Below are positions 45,576 to 54,161 of a DNA stretch of 64,000 nucleotides, piece after piece (the stretch's first letter is position 1; the number at the start of each line of letters is the position of its first letter). A model generated the notes under the pieces. It was not told the origin of the DNA, searched no databases, and was given only the letters and a program-made list of their open reading frames with translations. The DNA is taken from NCBI RefSeq assembly GCF_000189775.2, contig NC_015555.1:507001-571000 (forward strand). The letters run 5' to 3'. The DNA comes from Thermoanaerobacterium xylanolyticum LX-11. GTDB taxonomy: Bacteria > Bacillota > Thermoanaerobacteria > Thermoanaerobacterales > Thermoanaerobacteraceae. A program made the translations under genes and the position numbers.

Positions 45576-46409
45576 CTAGCTGTGCTTCCAAGGAATTATC
45601 AATTTTTCTATTAAATCCAGAATAATTGTAAATACGTATCCTAATATTGACATGATTATGAAGGAAACGAACATGGCAGGTATATCAAATATATTGTAGG
45701 ATTCCCATATTCTATACCCTATGCCTGAGCTTGCACCGTTCATTTCGGCAGCTACTATGAGTAGGAGAGCCATTCCCATGCCAAGCTTCAACCCGGTAAA
45801 TATCATCGGCAGTGCTCCGGGAAGGGCAACTGTCAAGTAGTAGTCTTTTTTCGATGCTCCATAGTTTCTGGCTACATCCATGTATATTTTATCTAAATTT
45901 ATTACACCTGCTGCTGTATTCATAAGGACGATGAAAAAAGTGCCTATTGCGATGACGACTATTTTTTCTAAGTCGTTAAGTCCAAACATTATCATGATAA
46001 GTGGCATTAAAGCTAATTTTGGTATAGGATATGTGGCAGCTACAATAGGGTCTAATATATTTCTGATTATGGGGAAAAGCCCCATTGTAAGCCCGATTAT
46101 AAGCCCAGGTACAGCTCCTACTATAAATCCCCCGATGATTCTAAAAAGACTTACAGACAGATCGTTTAAGAGTATACCTGTTGTTAAAAGATTTATAAAC
46201 GAGTGAAATATCATAGACGGAGCAGGGAAAAATCTGGTGTCAATCAACCTTAAATCAGCCAATATTTCCCAAAGGATTAAAATGGCTATGGGAGAGATTA
46301 TCTGCTGTATAAACTTATTGGATTTTGCTTCGTCTTTGAGTTTTTTATCTTTTTTGTTTTTTACACTTGTTTTTGCGCTGCTTTTTTCTAATACATTTGT
46401 GCTGTTCAA
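45576..46409 (-). CDS. SsuC/ThiX-type ABC importer permease
   Basis: I prefer TTG 46409, 8 bases after AAGGGG; GTG at 46418 is inside that ribosome site. 277 aa, with a lysine-rich cytoplasmic head (about 10-35) and six membrane helices. The BPD_transp_1 coupling motif is VARNYGASKKDYYLTVALPGALPMIFTGLKLGMG near 175. Family typical for nitrate/sulfonate/bicarbonate/pyrimidine importers. It lies between the binding protein and ATPase genes. Confidence 0.9.
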   Translation of the reverse strand: MNSTNVLEKSSAKTSVKNKKDKKLKDEAKSNKFIQQIISPIAILILWEILADLRLIDTRFFPAPSMIFHSFINLLTTGILLNDLSVSLFRIIGGFIVGAVPGLIIGLTMGLFPIIRNILDPIVAATYPIPKLALMPLIMIMFGLNDLEKIVVIAIGTFFIVLMNTAAGVINLDKIYMDVARNYGASKKDYYLTVALPGALPMIFTGLKLGMGMALLLIVAAEMNGASSGIGYRIWESYNIFDIPAMFVSFIIMSILGYVFTIILDLIEKLIIPWKHS

Positions 46410-46431
46410 GCGAATCACCCCTTATGCCAGA

Positions 46432-47469
46432 TTATGGACTTTTATATGGTCCTAAAACTTTTAATGCATTTTCAACGTACGAGTCATCTACAAATTTATT
46501 GACATCAGGTGCTTTTTTAACCATTCCTTTGCTCATGTACCAATTTAGATCATTTAAAACACCTTGTTTTAATACGTGACCATTTGGGTCAAGTCCTGGT
46601 GGCTTCATCTTTTTAAATGTTTCTGGTGTGTTTACAAACGTGTATTTTGTGAGTATTCTTATTATCTTGTCTTGGTCTTTATTGCCTGTTATAAATGCAT
46701 CGTTGTATGCTCTAACGCCTTGTAGATAAGCAATCATAAACCTGTTGCCCAAATCTTTGTTTTTGGAGAAATTTGGGCTGTACATTAAAACAGATATTTC
46801 TTCGCCTTTAATGTATTCATCAGGGTCTTTCCACCATTCAAGTATGTTTTCTTCTACACCTTTAGTTATGAGAGGCTCTATTTCCATAGCTGCATCTGCG
46901 CTTCCATTGGCGACGGCGGTTAGCATATCTGGGAATGAATCCACAACAACAAATGTTATATCCTTGTCAGTTAAACCGCCTTTTTCTAATGCCTTTTGAA
47001 CAAAAAGTTCGTTTATTGATCCTGTAGATGCTATTGCTATTCTTAAACCCTTTAAATCTTTAAAGTCTTTGACTTTTTGCCCCAATCCTTTTTTTAAAGC
47101 TATTTGGAAGTAACCTTTTCCTGGTATATTATGTCCTCCATCTGCTACAAGCTTTATATCTATGCCGCTATTCCAAGCATTGAAAAGTCCTGCGTTTATT
47201 ATTCCTCTGCTTACATCAACTTGGTTTGATGCCATTGCTGAAAGTTCATCAGCACCTGAATTAAATTTTACGTATTCGATTTTTATACCTTGTTTTGCGA
47301 AAAAGCCTAATTTGTCAGCTAAAATTATACCTGATTCAGACGGGGAATCATCAAATGCTACTCTTACAGTTTCTATCTTGTTTACGGCTGTGCTTTTTTG
47401 CTCTTTCCCACAGCCGCTTATAGAGATGATAAATAAAAGTATAAAAAGAAATGAAAGAATTTTTTTCAT
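46432..47469 (-). CDS. SsuA/ThiY-type substrate-binding lipoprotein
   Basis: 345 aa, ATG after AAGGAGG. Lipoprotein signal LFIISISGCGKEQ, with Cys20 as lipid anchor. NMT1/THI5-type periplasmic-binding fold: VRVAFDDSPSESGIILADKLGFFAKQGI, FNSGADELSAMASNQVDVS, GLRIAIASTGSINELFVQKAL, and a NGSADAAMEIEPLI hinge. Such proteins bind sulfonates, taurine, nitrate, riboflavin or thiamine precursors. No TPP, FMN or S-box riboswitch precedes it, so I leave the ligand open. birA is upstream, which makes a biotin-related or other cofactor ligand worth considering. Confidence 0.88.
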   Translation of the reverse strand: MKKILSFLFILLFIISISGCGKEQKSTAVNKIETVRVAFDDSPSESGIILADKLGFFAKQGIKIEYVKFNSGADELSAMASNQVDVSRGIINAGLFNAWNSGIDIKLVADGGHNIPGKGYFQIALKKGLGQKVKDFKDLKGLRIAIASTGSINELFVQKALEKGGLTDKDITFVVVDSFPDMLTAVANGSADAAMEIEPLITKGVEENILEWWKDPDEYIKGEEISVLMYSPNFSKNKDLGNRFMIAYLQGVRAYNDAFITGNKDQDKIIRILTKYTFVNTPETFKKMKPPGLDPNGHVLKQGVLNDLNWYMSKGMVKKAPDVNKFVDDSYVENALKVLGPYKSP

Positions 47470-47482
47470 GTTGCGCCTCCTT

Positions 47483-47528
47483 CTATTTATTTGGAATAAG
47501 TTTTACTTTATCTTATTCAACAAATAAA
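47483..47528 (-). promoter_or_regulatory. Long inverted repeat in the importer leader
   Basis: ATTTATTTG-GAATAAG and CTTATTC-AA-CAAATAAAT form a 16-bp stem with a 2-base bulge and an 11-base loop, ending about 6 bp before the binding-protein ribosome site. There is no T-tract, so it looks more like an operator or an mRNA-stabilising hairpin than a terminator. Confidence 0.5.
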
Positions 47529-47609
47529 TAAAAGGTTCTATCAAATGTTAATAAATTCGACTAAACACAATTGATTCTTCAGTGTGTAATGCGTATATTT
47601 GAAAATATA

Positions 47610-48590
47610 TCAGATGTAATCAGTCAGACCTCTTATCGACACTTCACCAGATGTTATCGCTTTTTTTTCGCCGTTTTTAAACATGACGATGAGATTACCG
47701 TCATTGTCTATGTCAATAGCTCGTCCTACATATTCCTTGTTGTTCATAATGGCTTTTACATCTTTTTCTAATGTCAAAGAGTATTCTTTGCACAGATTTC
47801 TAATATTCAAAAATCCCTCATCAAGGAATGTACGATAATATTTTTCAAAATTGTTTAGTATAGATGCTGTTAAAAGTTTTCTATCTATTTTTTTCGAAGC
47901 CTCAATGGAGAGAGATGTAGCTTTATCCTGCAAATCAACTGGAAAACTGTCAACATTGACATTTACTCCTATGCCTACTACTATAAAATTTATTTTATCT
48001 AATTCGCCATTCATTTCTGTCAGGATTCCACAAACCTTTTTGCCATTTACGATTATGTCATTTGGCCACTTTATGTAAGATGTCAAATTTGCTGTTTCTT
48101 TTATTGCGTCTACTAATGATACTGCTGCAACTTGTGTCAGCTTAACTGCGTCATTAGGTGCTATATCTGGTTTAAGTATAATAGACATCCATATACCTTG
48201 CTTTTTGTAAGAAACCCAGAGTCTACCCATGCGGCCTCTTCCAGATGTCTGTTCTTCTGCAACGATTGTCGTTCCATCAGGGGAATCTGAAGCTATTTCT
48301 TTTGCATAGTCATTTGTAGATGATATTGTATCGAAGTACAGATAGTTTCTTCCTATAAAATCAGTCTTTAGATTTGGAGATATTTCAGTGTAATTTATGA
48401 TATCAGGTTCTTCCATCAGAATGTATCCTGATTTGTGTTTGGAATCTATGATGTAACCGTCTGACTTCAACTCATTTATGCACTTCCACACTGCTGTCCT
48501 TGAAACATTTAACTTGTAGCACAAATCTTGACCTGATGTGTATTTTCCTTTATTTGATTTCAAAATCGATAAAACATCATTTTTTAGCAA
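47610..48590 (-). CDS. birA: Biotin operon repressor / biotin-protein ligase BirA
   Basis: TTG start about 8 bases after GAGGGTGA. 326 aa. N-terminal winged HTH (about 1-60, KYTSGQDLCYKLNVSRTAVWKCINELKSDGY), catalytic domain with biotinyl-AMP loop GRGRMGRLW near 115 and KWPNDIIVNGKKVCGIL near 175, and a C-terminal SH3-like domain (about 275-326). It attaches biotin to carboxylases and, having the HTH, can repress biotin genes. The importer genes begin 140 bp downstream on the same strand; hprK is divergent. Confidence 0.95.
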   Translation of the reverse strand: MLKNDVLSILKSNKGKYTSGQDLCYKLNVSRTAVWKCINELKSDGYIIDSKHKSGYILMEEPDIINYTEISPNLKTDFIGRNYLYFDTISSTNDYAKEIASDSPDGTTIVAEEQTSGRGRMGRLWVSYKKQGIWMSIILKPDIAPNDAVKLTQVAAVSLVDAIKETANLTSYIKWPNDIIVNGKKVCGILTEMNGELDKINFIVVGIGVNVNVDSFPVDLQDKATSLSIEASKKIDRKLLTASILNNFEKYYRTFLDEGFLNIRNLCKEYSLTLEKDVKAIMNNKEYVGRAIDIDNDGNLIVMFKNGEKKAITSGEVSIRGLTDYI

Positions 48591-48622
48591 AGCTACTCAC
48601 CCTCAATTTTAGATTCAAGTCT

Positions 48623-48650
48623 ATTATACAAGAAAAATAATTTGCAACAA
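48623..48650 (-). promoter_or_regulatory. Promoter of birA
   Basis: Minus strand TTGTTG (48645-48650), 16-base spacer, TATAAT (48623-48628), about 33 bp before the TTG start. Confidence 0.6.
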
Positions 48651-48675
48651 ATAGTTTTGTTTATAAGGTAATTTA

Positions 48676-48704
48676 TTTACATATTTGATATAAAATAATA
48701 TAAT
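48676..48704 (+). promoter_or_regulatory. Promoter of hprK
   Basis: TTTACA (48676-48681), 17-base spacer, TATAAT (48699-48704), 40 bp before the TTG start and back-to-back with the birA promoter. Confidence 0.7.
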
Positions 48705-48744
48705 TAATGTAAAGGTCAGCAGTGCCGGTTAGGAGGTAATAGAT

Positions 48745-49659
48745 TTGTTAAGTGTATCTGTTGAGGATTTAATTAAAGATCTGAGCTTAGAAGTTATAGT
48801 AGAAGCTAAGGAAAAGATCGATATAACCACAAGTGATGTAAACAGACCGGGTCTTCAATTTTCAGGATTTTATGAGCATTTTGCTAAAGAGAGAGTTCAA
48901 GTCATAGGGATGGTAGAAACAGCTTTTATAGACGGAATGCCTCTTGATTTGTTAGCAGAAAGGGCTGATAAATTTTTTGAATACCCTGTGCCTTGTGTAA
49001 TTGTCACAAGGGGATTGAATATAAAAAGGGAAATCGTAGATGCGGCACAAAAACATGGTCGTTATCTATTAAGGACGAAGGAATCATCTACAAAATTCAT
49101 AAGCAGACTCATTAATTATTTGGAAGAAAAATTGGCACCGCAGATTACTATTCATGGAGATCTTGTAGATGTGTATGGCGTTGGTGTGCTTTTATTGGGA
49201 GAAAGCGGTATAGGAAAAAGCGAGACAGCCCTTGAGCTTATAAAAAGAGGTCATAGGCTTGTGGCTGATGATGCAACGGAGATAAGGAAAATTAGCGATT
49301 ACGTCTTACAAGGAAGTTCACCTGATATAATACGGCATTATATAGAGATAAGAGGAATAGGAATACTTGATATAAAGACACTTTACGGTGTCGGTTCAGT
49401 AAGGGACAACATGAACATCGACTTGGTGATACAACTGGAGGAGTGGGATGAGGATAAGTACTATGATAGGCTGGGGCTTGATGACGATTACATAAAGTTT
49501 TTAGACATAAAAGTTCCAAAGCTGACTATACCTGTAAGACCGGGGCGAAATCTTGCCATAATAGTGGAAGTGGCAGCCATGAATCACAGGCAAAAGCAAA
49601 TGGGCTATAACGCTGCTCATGAGCTTAATAAAAAATTGTTGAAACAGATTTCCACATAA
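48745..49659 (+). CDS. hprK: HPr kinase/phosphorylase
   Basis: TTG start 8 bases after AGGAGG. 304 aa. N-terminal domain about 1-130, then the catalytic domain with Walker A LLGESGIGKSETALEL near 150, ADDATEI near 175, the HprK signature IEIRGIGILDIKTLYGVGSV near 200, and PVRPGRNLAIIVEVAAMNHRQK near 265. It phosphorylates Ser46 of HPr and so drives CcpA-mediated catabolite repression. Glucokinase lies two genes downstream, which fits a carbon-control operon. Confidence 0.96.
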   Translation: MLSVSVEDLIKDLSLEVIVEAKEKIDITTSDVNRPGLQFSGFYEHFAKERVQVIGMVETAFIDGMPLDLLAERADKFFEYPVPCVIVTRGLNIKREIVDAAQKHGRYLLRTKESSTKFISRLINYLEEKLAPQITIHGDLVDVYGVGVLLLGESGIGKSETALELIKRGHRLVADDATEIRKISDYVLQGSSPDIIRHYIEIRGIGILDIKTLYGVGSVRDNMNIDLVIQLEEWDEDKYYDRLGLDDDYIKFLDIKVPKLTIPVRPGRNLAIIVEVAAMNHRQKQMGYNAAHELNKKLLKQIST

Positions 49660-49717
49660 AATATAATTGTTGTAGTGATTGTTTTAAATTTTTATATTCG
49701 AAAGGATGTAAAGCCTG

Positions 49718-50440
49718 ATGAATCTTTTACTTGATACACATACACATACGGTAGCAAGTGGACATGCTTATAGTACAATAATGGAAAATGCCAAAGGAGC
49801 ATCTGAAAAAGGTCTTGAACTTATCTGCATGACCGATCATGGGCCTAAAATGCCTGGTGGACCACATATTTTTCACTTTGGCAATTTAAAAGTCATGCCG
49901 AGGGAGATATATGGCGTTGAAATACTAAGAGGTGTTGAAGCAAACATAATCGATAGAGATGGAAATCTCGATGTTCCAGATGAAATCTTGAAGAAGTTGG
50001 ATGTCGTTATTGCCAGTCTTCACGATGTGTGTTTTCCTTACAGGGATGTAGAATCAAATACGGAAGCTATCATCAATGCGATGAAAAACCCTTATGTAGA
50101 TATCATTGGCCATCCTGGCAATCCTTTGTTTGAAATTGATATCGATAAAGTAATAGAAGCGGCATTGGAATACGATACGTGTATAGAGATAAACAACAGT
50201 TCTTTTGTGTCTTCCAGAGTTGGAAGTTATGACAATTGCCTTTTAATAGCCAAAAAAGCTTCGGTGAAAAATGTGAAGATCTGTGTTGGAAGCGATGCAC
50301 ATATATCGTTTGATGTAGGAAGATTTGACAAGGCAGTGGAAGTAATTGAAAGCGCAAATATTGGAGAGGAAAATATTTTAAATACAGATGTAGGTAAGTT
50401 TAAAGCGTATTTAAAGTCAAAGGGAAAACTTAGAAATTGA
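49718..50440 (+). CDS. PHP-domain phosphatase (YcdX family)
   Basis: 240 aa, ATG about 10 bases after AAAGGATG. Metal-binding PHP motifs in order: DTHTHTVASGHAYS at 6-19, CMTDHGPKMPG near 42, RGVEANI near 75, ASLHD near 100, GHPGNP near 133, and GSDAHISFDVG near 190. YcdX-type proteins are trinuclear-metal phosphatases of uncertain physiological substrate. It lies 58 bp after hprK and 18 bp before the glucokinase gene. Confidence 0.92.
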   Translation: MNLLLDTHTHTVASGHAYSTIMENAKGASEKGLELICMTDHGPKMPGGPHIFHFGNLKVMPREIYGVEILRGVEANIIDRDGNLDVPDEILKKLDVVIASLHDVCFPYRDVESNTEAIINAMKNPYVDIIGHPGNPLFEIDIDKVIEAALEYDTCIEINNSSFVSSRVGSYDNCLLIAKKASVKNVKICVGSDAHISFDVGRFDKAVEVIESANIGEENILNTDVGKFKAYLKSKGKLRN

Positions 50441-50458
50441 GTTAAGGAGGAGTGTAAT

Positions 50459-51394
50459 ATGAGAATTGGCGTTGATATAGGAGGAACAAACATAGCTGTT
50501 GGGTTAGTCGACATGGATGGGAAAATAGTAGCGACAGGATCGAGACCTGCAGAGCCTAAAAGAGGTTATGCTGCTATTGCTAAAGACATTGCTGAAATTT
50601 CGCTGGAACTTGTGAAAAGGTGTGGGCTTGACGTATCTCAAATTGAGTCGATGGGTATTGGTGTTCCTGGTGTTGCTGATAACGAAAAAGGTATTGTCTT
50701 AAGAGCTGTGAATTTATATTGGACAAAGGTGCCATTAGTAAAGGAAATACATAAATACATCGATGTGCCTATAAACATGGACAATGACGCAAATGTAGCA
50801 GCGCTTGCGGAAGGTGTATTTGGAGCTGGAAGAGGTACAAACTCATCTGTTACTATAACTTTGGGCACAGGTGTAGGTTCCGGATTTATATTAAATGGCA
50901 AAGTGTTTAACGGTTCGCACCATTTTGCTCCTGAGCTGGGGCACATTGTGATTGGAGACAATGGGGTTTTGTGCAATTGCGGTAAAGTAGGATGTCTTGA
51001 GACTTTTGCGTCTGCAACGGCATTAATCAGAGAAGGCAAAAAGGCTGTCATGAAAAACAGCGATTCTCTTATACTCAAATTGGCAGGCGGAGAGATTGAG
51101 TCCATAACGGCTAAAAACGTAATTGATGCTGCAAGGCAATTTGATGAAACAGCAATGCTTATATTTAATGATTACGTAAAGTATCTAGCAATAGGAATTG
51201 TCAATATCATAAACATACTTGATCCAGAAGTAGTCATAATAGGTGGCGGTGTTGCTAATGCTGGTGATTTCCTTTTAAAGCCGCTTAAAGAAGAAGTAAG
51301 CAAAAACATACTTTTTAAAGATCTGCCTTATGCTGACATTAGAAAAGCAGAGCTTGGAAATGATGCTGGAATAATAGGCGCAGCAATTCTTTAA
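50459..51394 (+). CDS. glk: ROK-family glucokinase
   Basis: 311 aa, ATG after AAGGAGG. ATP loop VDIGGTNIAVGLVD at the N-terminus, NMDNDANVAALAEGVFGAG near 102, catalytic/sugar ELGHIVIG near 155, and the ROK zinc site CNCGKVGCLE near 168. No N-terminal HTH, so it is a kinase and not a ROK repressor. It phosphorylates glucose in the cytoplasm, as needed for sugar freed from non-PTS uptake. Same operon as hprK. Confidence 0.93.
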   Translation: MRIGVDIGGTNIAVGLVDMDGKIVATGSRPAEPKRGYAAIAKDIAEISLELVKRCGLDVSQIESMGIGVPGVADNEKGIVLRAVNLYWTKVPLVKEIHKYIDVPINMDNDANVAALAEGVFGAGRGTNSSVTITLGTGVGSGFILNGKVFNGSHHFAPELGHIVIGDNGVLCNCGKVGCLETFASATALIREGKKAVMKNSDSLILKLAGGEIESITAKNVIDAARQFDETAMLIFNDYVKYLAIGIVNIINILDPEVVIIGGGVANAGDFLLKPLKEEVSKNILFKDLPYADIRKAELGNDAGIIGAAIL

Positions 51395-51410
51395 GAAAAG
51401 GGGTTTTAAT

Positions 51411-52883
51411 GTGAAGATTTATGAGTTTTTTGAGAAAAACGCAGGTTTAAAAGATCACGTTGCGATAAAATTTAAAGGTGAAACTATAACATACGGCGAT
51501 TTGCCAAAGTATGTAAATAGTTATGCAGCGTATCTTCAATCTTTAGGCGTCAAAAAAGGGGATAAAGTAATACTTAGCATGCCAAATTGCCCGGAATTTG
51601 TTTTTTCGTATTTAGGTTCTGCAAAGGCTGGAGCTGTTACTATTCCTTTAAACCTCATGTACACGATGGAAGAAATCCAGTACGTTGTCAAAGAATCTGA
51701 AGCGGATACTATTGTGGTGCATCCTGTCGTTCTTAAAAATGTGGATATATCAGCTTTTGGAAAGCTGAATCTAAAAAACATAGTAGTTTTAAGCGATGAC
51801 ACAAAGAAAAAAATTATGGAACACGATGATTTTAAGCAAGTTGAGATAGATGATGATGAAGTTTGCACATACCTATATACGTCAGGGACAACTGGCAAGC
51901 CAAAAGGTGCTATGCTTACACATAGAAATTTTGAAGCTGATGTAGTGGCGATGGATGAAATATCTGATTTAGGCCCAGATGATAATTTTCTATGCGTGTT
52001 GCCGCTTTTCCACAGCTTTTCATGGACTGTAAATGTGCTATTTGCATTATATCTTGGCAGCACAGTAACTATTAAAGACAACTTCATGCCAAAGGATACG
52101 TTGGAGACGCTTTTAAATGAAGATATAACTGTATTTTGCGGTGTCCCATCTATTTTTGCATTTTTGATTAGAATGGTAGAAAAAGGACAGTTTAAAGCAT
52201 TAAGGCTTGCTATCTCAGGCGGTGCGCCATTAGCGCCAGAAGTGCAAAGGGGATTTGAAGAAAAGTTTAATTTTCCGCTTGTTGAAGGATATGGATTGTC
52301 AGAAGCTGCGCCTGTAGCGATGTTGAATCCCCTTGGAGTTGATGAAATAAGGAAGCCAGGCTCCATAGGGCTACCTCTTCCGTGCAATGAAGCTAAAATA
52401 GTAGACGAATACAACAATGAAGTGCCAGTTGGTGAAGTAGGTGAGCTTATTTTAAAAGGTTCCAACATAATGGTAGGATATCACAATATGCCAGAGGAGA
52501 CAGAAAAGGTTTTGCGAAATGGATGGCTTCATACAGGTGATGTTGCAAAAAAAGACGAAGATGGCTATTATTATATAGTTGATAGACTTAAAGACATGAT
52601 TATATTGGGAGGATTTAATGTATATCCCAGAGAAGTAGAAGAAGCCCTTATGGAGCACCCTGCAGTAAGAGAAGCAGCAGTCATCGGAGTTGGTGATAAA
52701 TATAAGGGTGAGGAAGTAAAGGCATTTATTGTGTTGGAAGATGGAATGACTGCAGACAGAAAAGAGCTTCAAAACTTCTTGCATGATAAATTGGCAAAGT
52801 ATAAAATTCCTAAGATATTTGAGTTTGTCAATGAACTTCCTAAGAGTCCAACTGGGAAGGTGTTAAAGAAGTTGCTTAAATGA
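51411..52883 (+). CDS. AMP-forming acyl-CoA synthetase (long-chain fatty-acid ligase-like)
   Basis: GTG start about 8 bases after AAAAGGGG (the ATG two bases earlier is out of frame). 490 aa. ANL-superfamily motifs: YTSGTTGKPKGAMLTHRN near 152, EGYGLSEAAPVA near 290, LHTGDVAKKDEDGYYYIVDRLKDMI near 370, GGFNVYPREVEEAL near 400, and catalytic Lys in SPTGKVLKKLLK at the C-terminus. It activates a carboxylic acid to acyl-CoA. The family match is to fatty-acid ligases, but substrate length is not readable. Last gene before a strong terminator. Confidence 0.9.
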   Translation: MKIYEFFEKNAGLKDHVAIKFKGETITYGDLPKYVNSYAAYLQSLGVKKGDKVILSMPNCPEFVFSYLGSAKAGAVTIPLNLMYTMEEIQYVVKESEADTIVVHPVVLKNVDISAFGKLNLKNIVVLSDDTKKKIMEHDDFKQVEIDDDEVCTYLYTSGTTGKPKGAMLTHRNFEADVVAMDEISDLGPDDNFLCVLPLFHSFSWTVNVLFALYLGSTVTIKDNFMPKDTLETLLNEDITVFCGVPSIFAFLIRMVEKGQFKALRLAISGGAPLAPEVQRGFEEKFNFPLVEGYGLSEAAPVAMLNPLGVDEIRKPGSIGLPLPCNEAKIVDEYNNEVPVGEVGELILKGSNIMVGYHNMPEETEKVLRNGWLHTGDVAKKDEDGYYYIVDRLKDMIILGGFNVYPREVEEALMEHPAVREAAVIGVGDKYKGEEVKAFIVLEDGMTADRKELQNFLHDKLAKYKIPKIFEFVNELPKSPTGKVLKKLLK

Positions 52884-52918
52884 ACAAAAGCCACGTCATG
52901 AGCGTGGTTTTTGTTTTT
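52884..52918 (+). terminator. Terminator of the hprK operon
   Basis: ACAAAAGCCACG (52884-52895) / CGTGGTTTTTGT (52903-52914), 12 bp with one G-U, loop TCATGAG, then further T. Confidence 0.88.
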
Positions 52919-53019
52919 AGGACAAGTTTGAACTGCTCAAAAGTTGAAGCAAACAAAAGTTATTTGAAGGTAGATGCATTAAATTACTGGAAATATAAAA
53001 TTAAAAGTGTTTATTGAAA

Positions 53020-53066
53020 TTGACATGACGGAAAACTTGTTTTATGATATTAATGTAATCCGTTAC
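53020..53066 (+). promoter_or_regulatory. Promoter and first LacI-type operator
   Basis: TTGACA (53020-53025), 17-base spacer, TATGAT (53043-53048). The palindrome GTAATCCGTTAC (53055-53066) covers the expected start point. Its half-sites GTAA/TTAC recur at 53131. Confidence 0.85.
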
Positions 53067-53130
53067 GCAAAATATTTTTAGAAAGAGTTATTAGTGAGTT
53101 AAATTTAAGGAAATTTCACCTAAAATTATA

Positions 53131-53142
53131 GTAATCAATTAC
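53131..53142 (+). promoter_or_regulatory. Second LacI-type operator
   Basis: GTAATCAATTAC differs from the first site only in the two central bases. It lies 13 bp before the lacI-type start codon, abutting the ribosome site. The 76-bp centre-to-centre distance is compatible with looping. Confidence 0.75.
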
Positions 53143-53154
53143 GAAGGAGCTGCT

Positions 53155-54147
53155 ATGATAACGATAAAAGATGTTGCCAAAGAAGCTGGCGTATCTGTTG
53201 CTACAATATCGAGGGTTTTGAATAACAGTCCTGGCGTCTCGGATGAGACGAGAGAAAGAGTTTTATCTGTTATAAAAAGGCTAAACTACAATCCCAATCT
53301 TTTGGGGCGCAATCTTCGTAGGATGGAGACTAAAATGGTGTTGGTGCTGCTTCCCACAATATCAAATCCCTTTTACGCAAGGATAGTAAAAGGCATAGAG
53401 GATGTGGCACAAAAAAATGGGTATGGTGTGATGCTTTGCAATACAGATTCCAATATAGAGAGAGAAAAGATGTACCTGGAGCTTTTAAAGAACAGGTTGT
53501 CTGACGGTGTGATTTTTATGGCGCCTGAGATGGATAAAGACGAGCTTAACGAGATAGGAGAAAAATACGCCGTTGTCCAGTGTTGCGAGTACAAGGAGGG
53601 TGCAAATGTTTCACATGTATCTATAGACAATTACAAGGCATCGTATAAGGCGGTAAAGCATCTGATTGGATTAGGGCATAAGCACATCGGGCTCATTAGC
53701 TGCAAAAATAATTTTTTGTCTACAAAACACAGGGAAGAAGGATATAAAAGCGCTTTAGAGGATTCAGGAATCTCGTTTAATCCCGATTACATAAGGTATG
53801 GCGATTATTCATTTAAAAGCGGCTTCAGAGCAGCGCAAGGTCTCTTAAAAGATCATAAAGAGATTACGGCAATATTTGCTATATCAGACATAATGGCCAT
53901 TGGGGCAATTAAATCATGTTATGAAAATAGCTTGAAGGTTCCTGACGACATTGGCATTGTTGGATTTGACAATATAAGCTTTGCTTCCATGTACAATCCG
54001 TCTCTTACAACGGTGTCTCAGCCAAAGTATGATATAGGTTGTACTGCTATGGAGCTACTCATAAAGCAAATAGAAAATAAAGGAGGTTATAAAGAGAACA
54101 TAGTTTTAGAGCATGAATTGATAATAAGGCATTCTACTGTAAAATGA
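53155..54147 (+). CDS. LacI-family transcriptional regulator
   Basis: 330 aa, ATG after AAGGAG. N-terminal HTH and hinge: TIKDVAKEAGVSVATISRVLNNSPGVSDETRERV and NYNPNLLGRNLR, then a sugar-binding periplasmic-type domain (about 60-330). HKHIGLI, TAIFAISDIMAIGA and VGFDNISFASMYNPSLTTV are typical landmarks. It is the first gene of the operon it probably controls, with two matching palindromes upstream. The following dehydrogenase gene overlaps it in frame terms, with a ribosome site at its end. Confidence 0.94.
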   Translation: MITIKDVAKEAGVSVATISRVLNNSPGVSDETRERVLSVIKRLNYNPNLLGRNLRRMETKMVLVLLPTISNPFYARIVKGIEDVAQKNGYGVMLCNTDSNIEREKMYLELLKNRLSDGVIFMAPEMDKDELNEIGEKYAVVQCCEYKEGANVSHVSIDNYKASYKAVKHLIGLGHKHIGLISCKNNFLSTKHREEGYKSALEDSGISFNPDYIRYGDYSFKSGFRAAQGLLKDHKEITAIFAISDIMAIGAIKSCYENSLKVPDDIGIVGFDNISFASMYNPSLTTVSQPKYDIGCTAMELLIKQIENKGGYKENIVLEHELIIRHSTVK

Positions 54148-54161
54148 AGGAGGAAATTCTT

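Noticed and set aside
47470..47609. Riboswitch (TPP, FMN, S-box) upstream of the SsuA-type gene
   Set aside because: None of the conserved cores is present; only the AT-rich inverted repeat is seen.
51536..52468. Long antisense frame (310 codons) opposite the acyl-CoA ligase gene
   Set aside because: It mirrors the codon pattern of the real gene, has Ser/Phe-rich nonsense composition, and no ribosome site or family motif.
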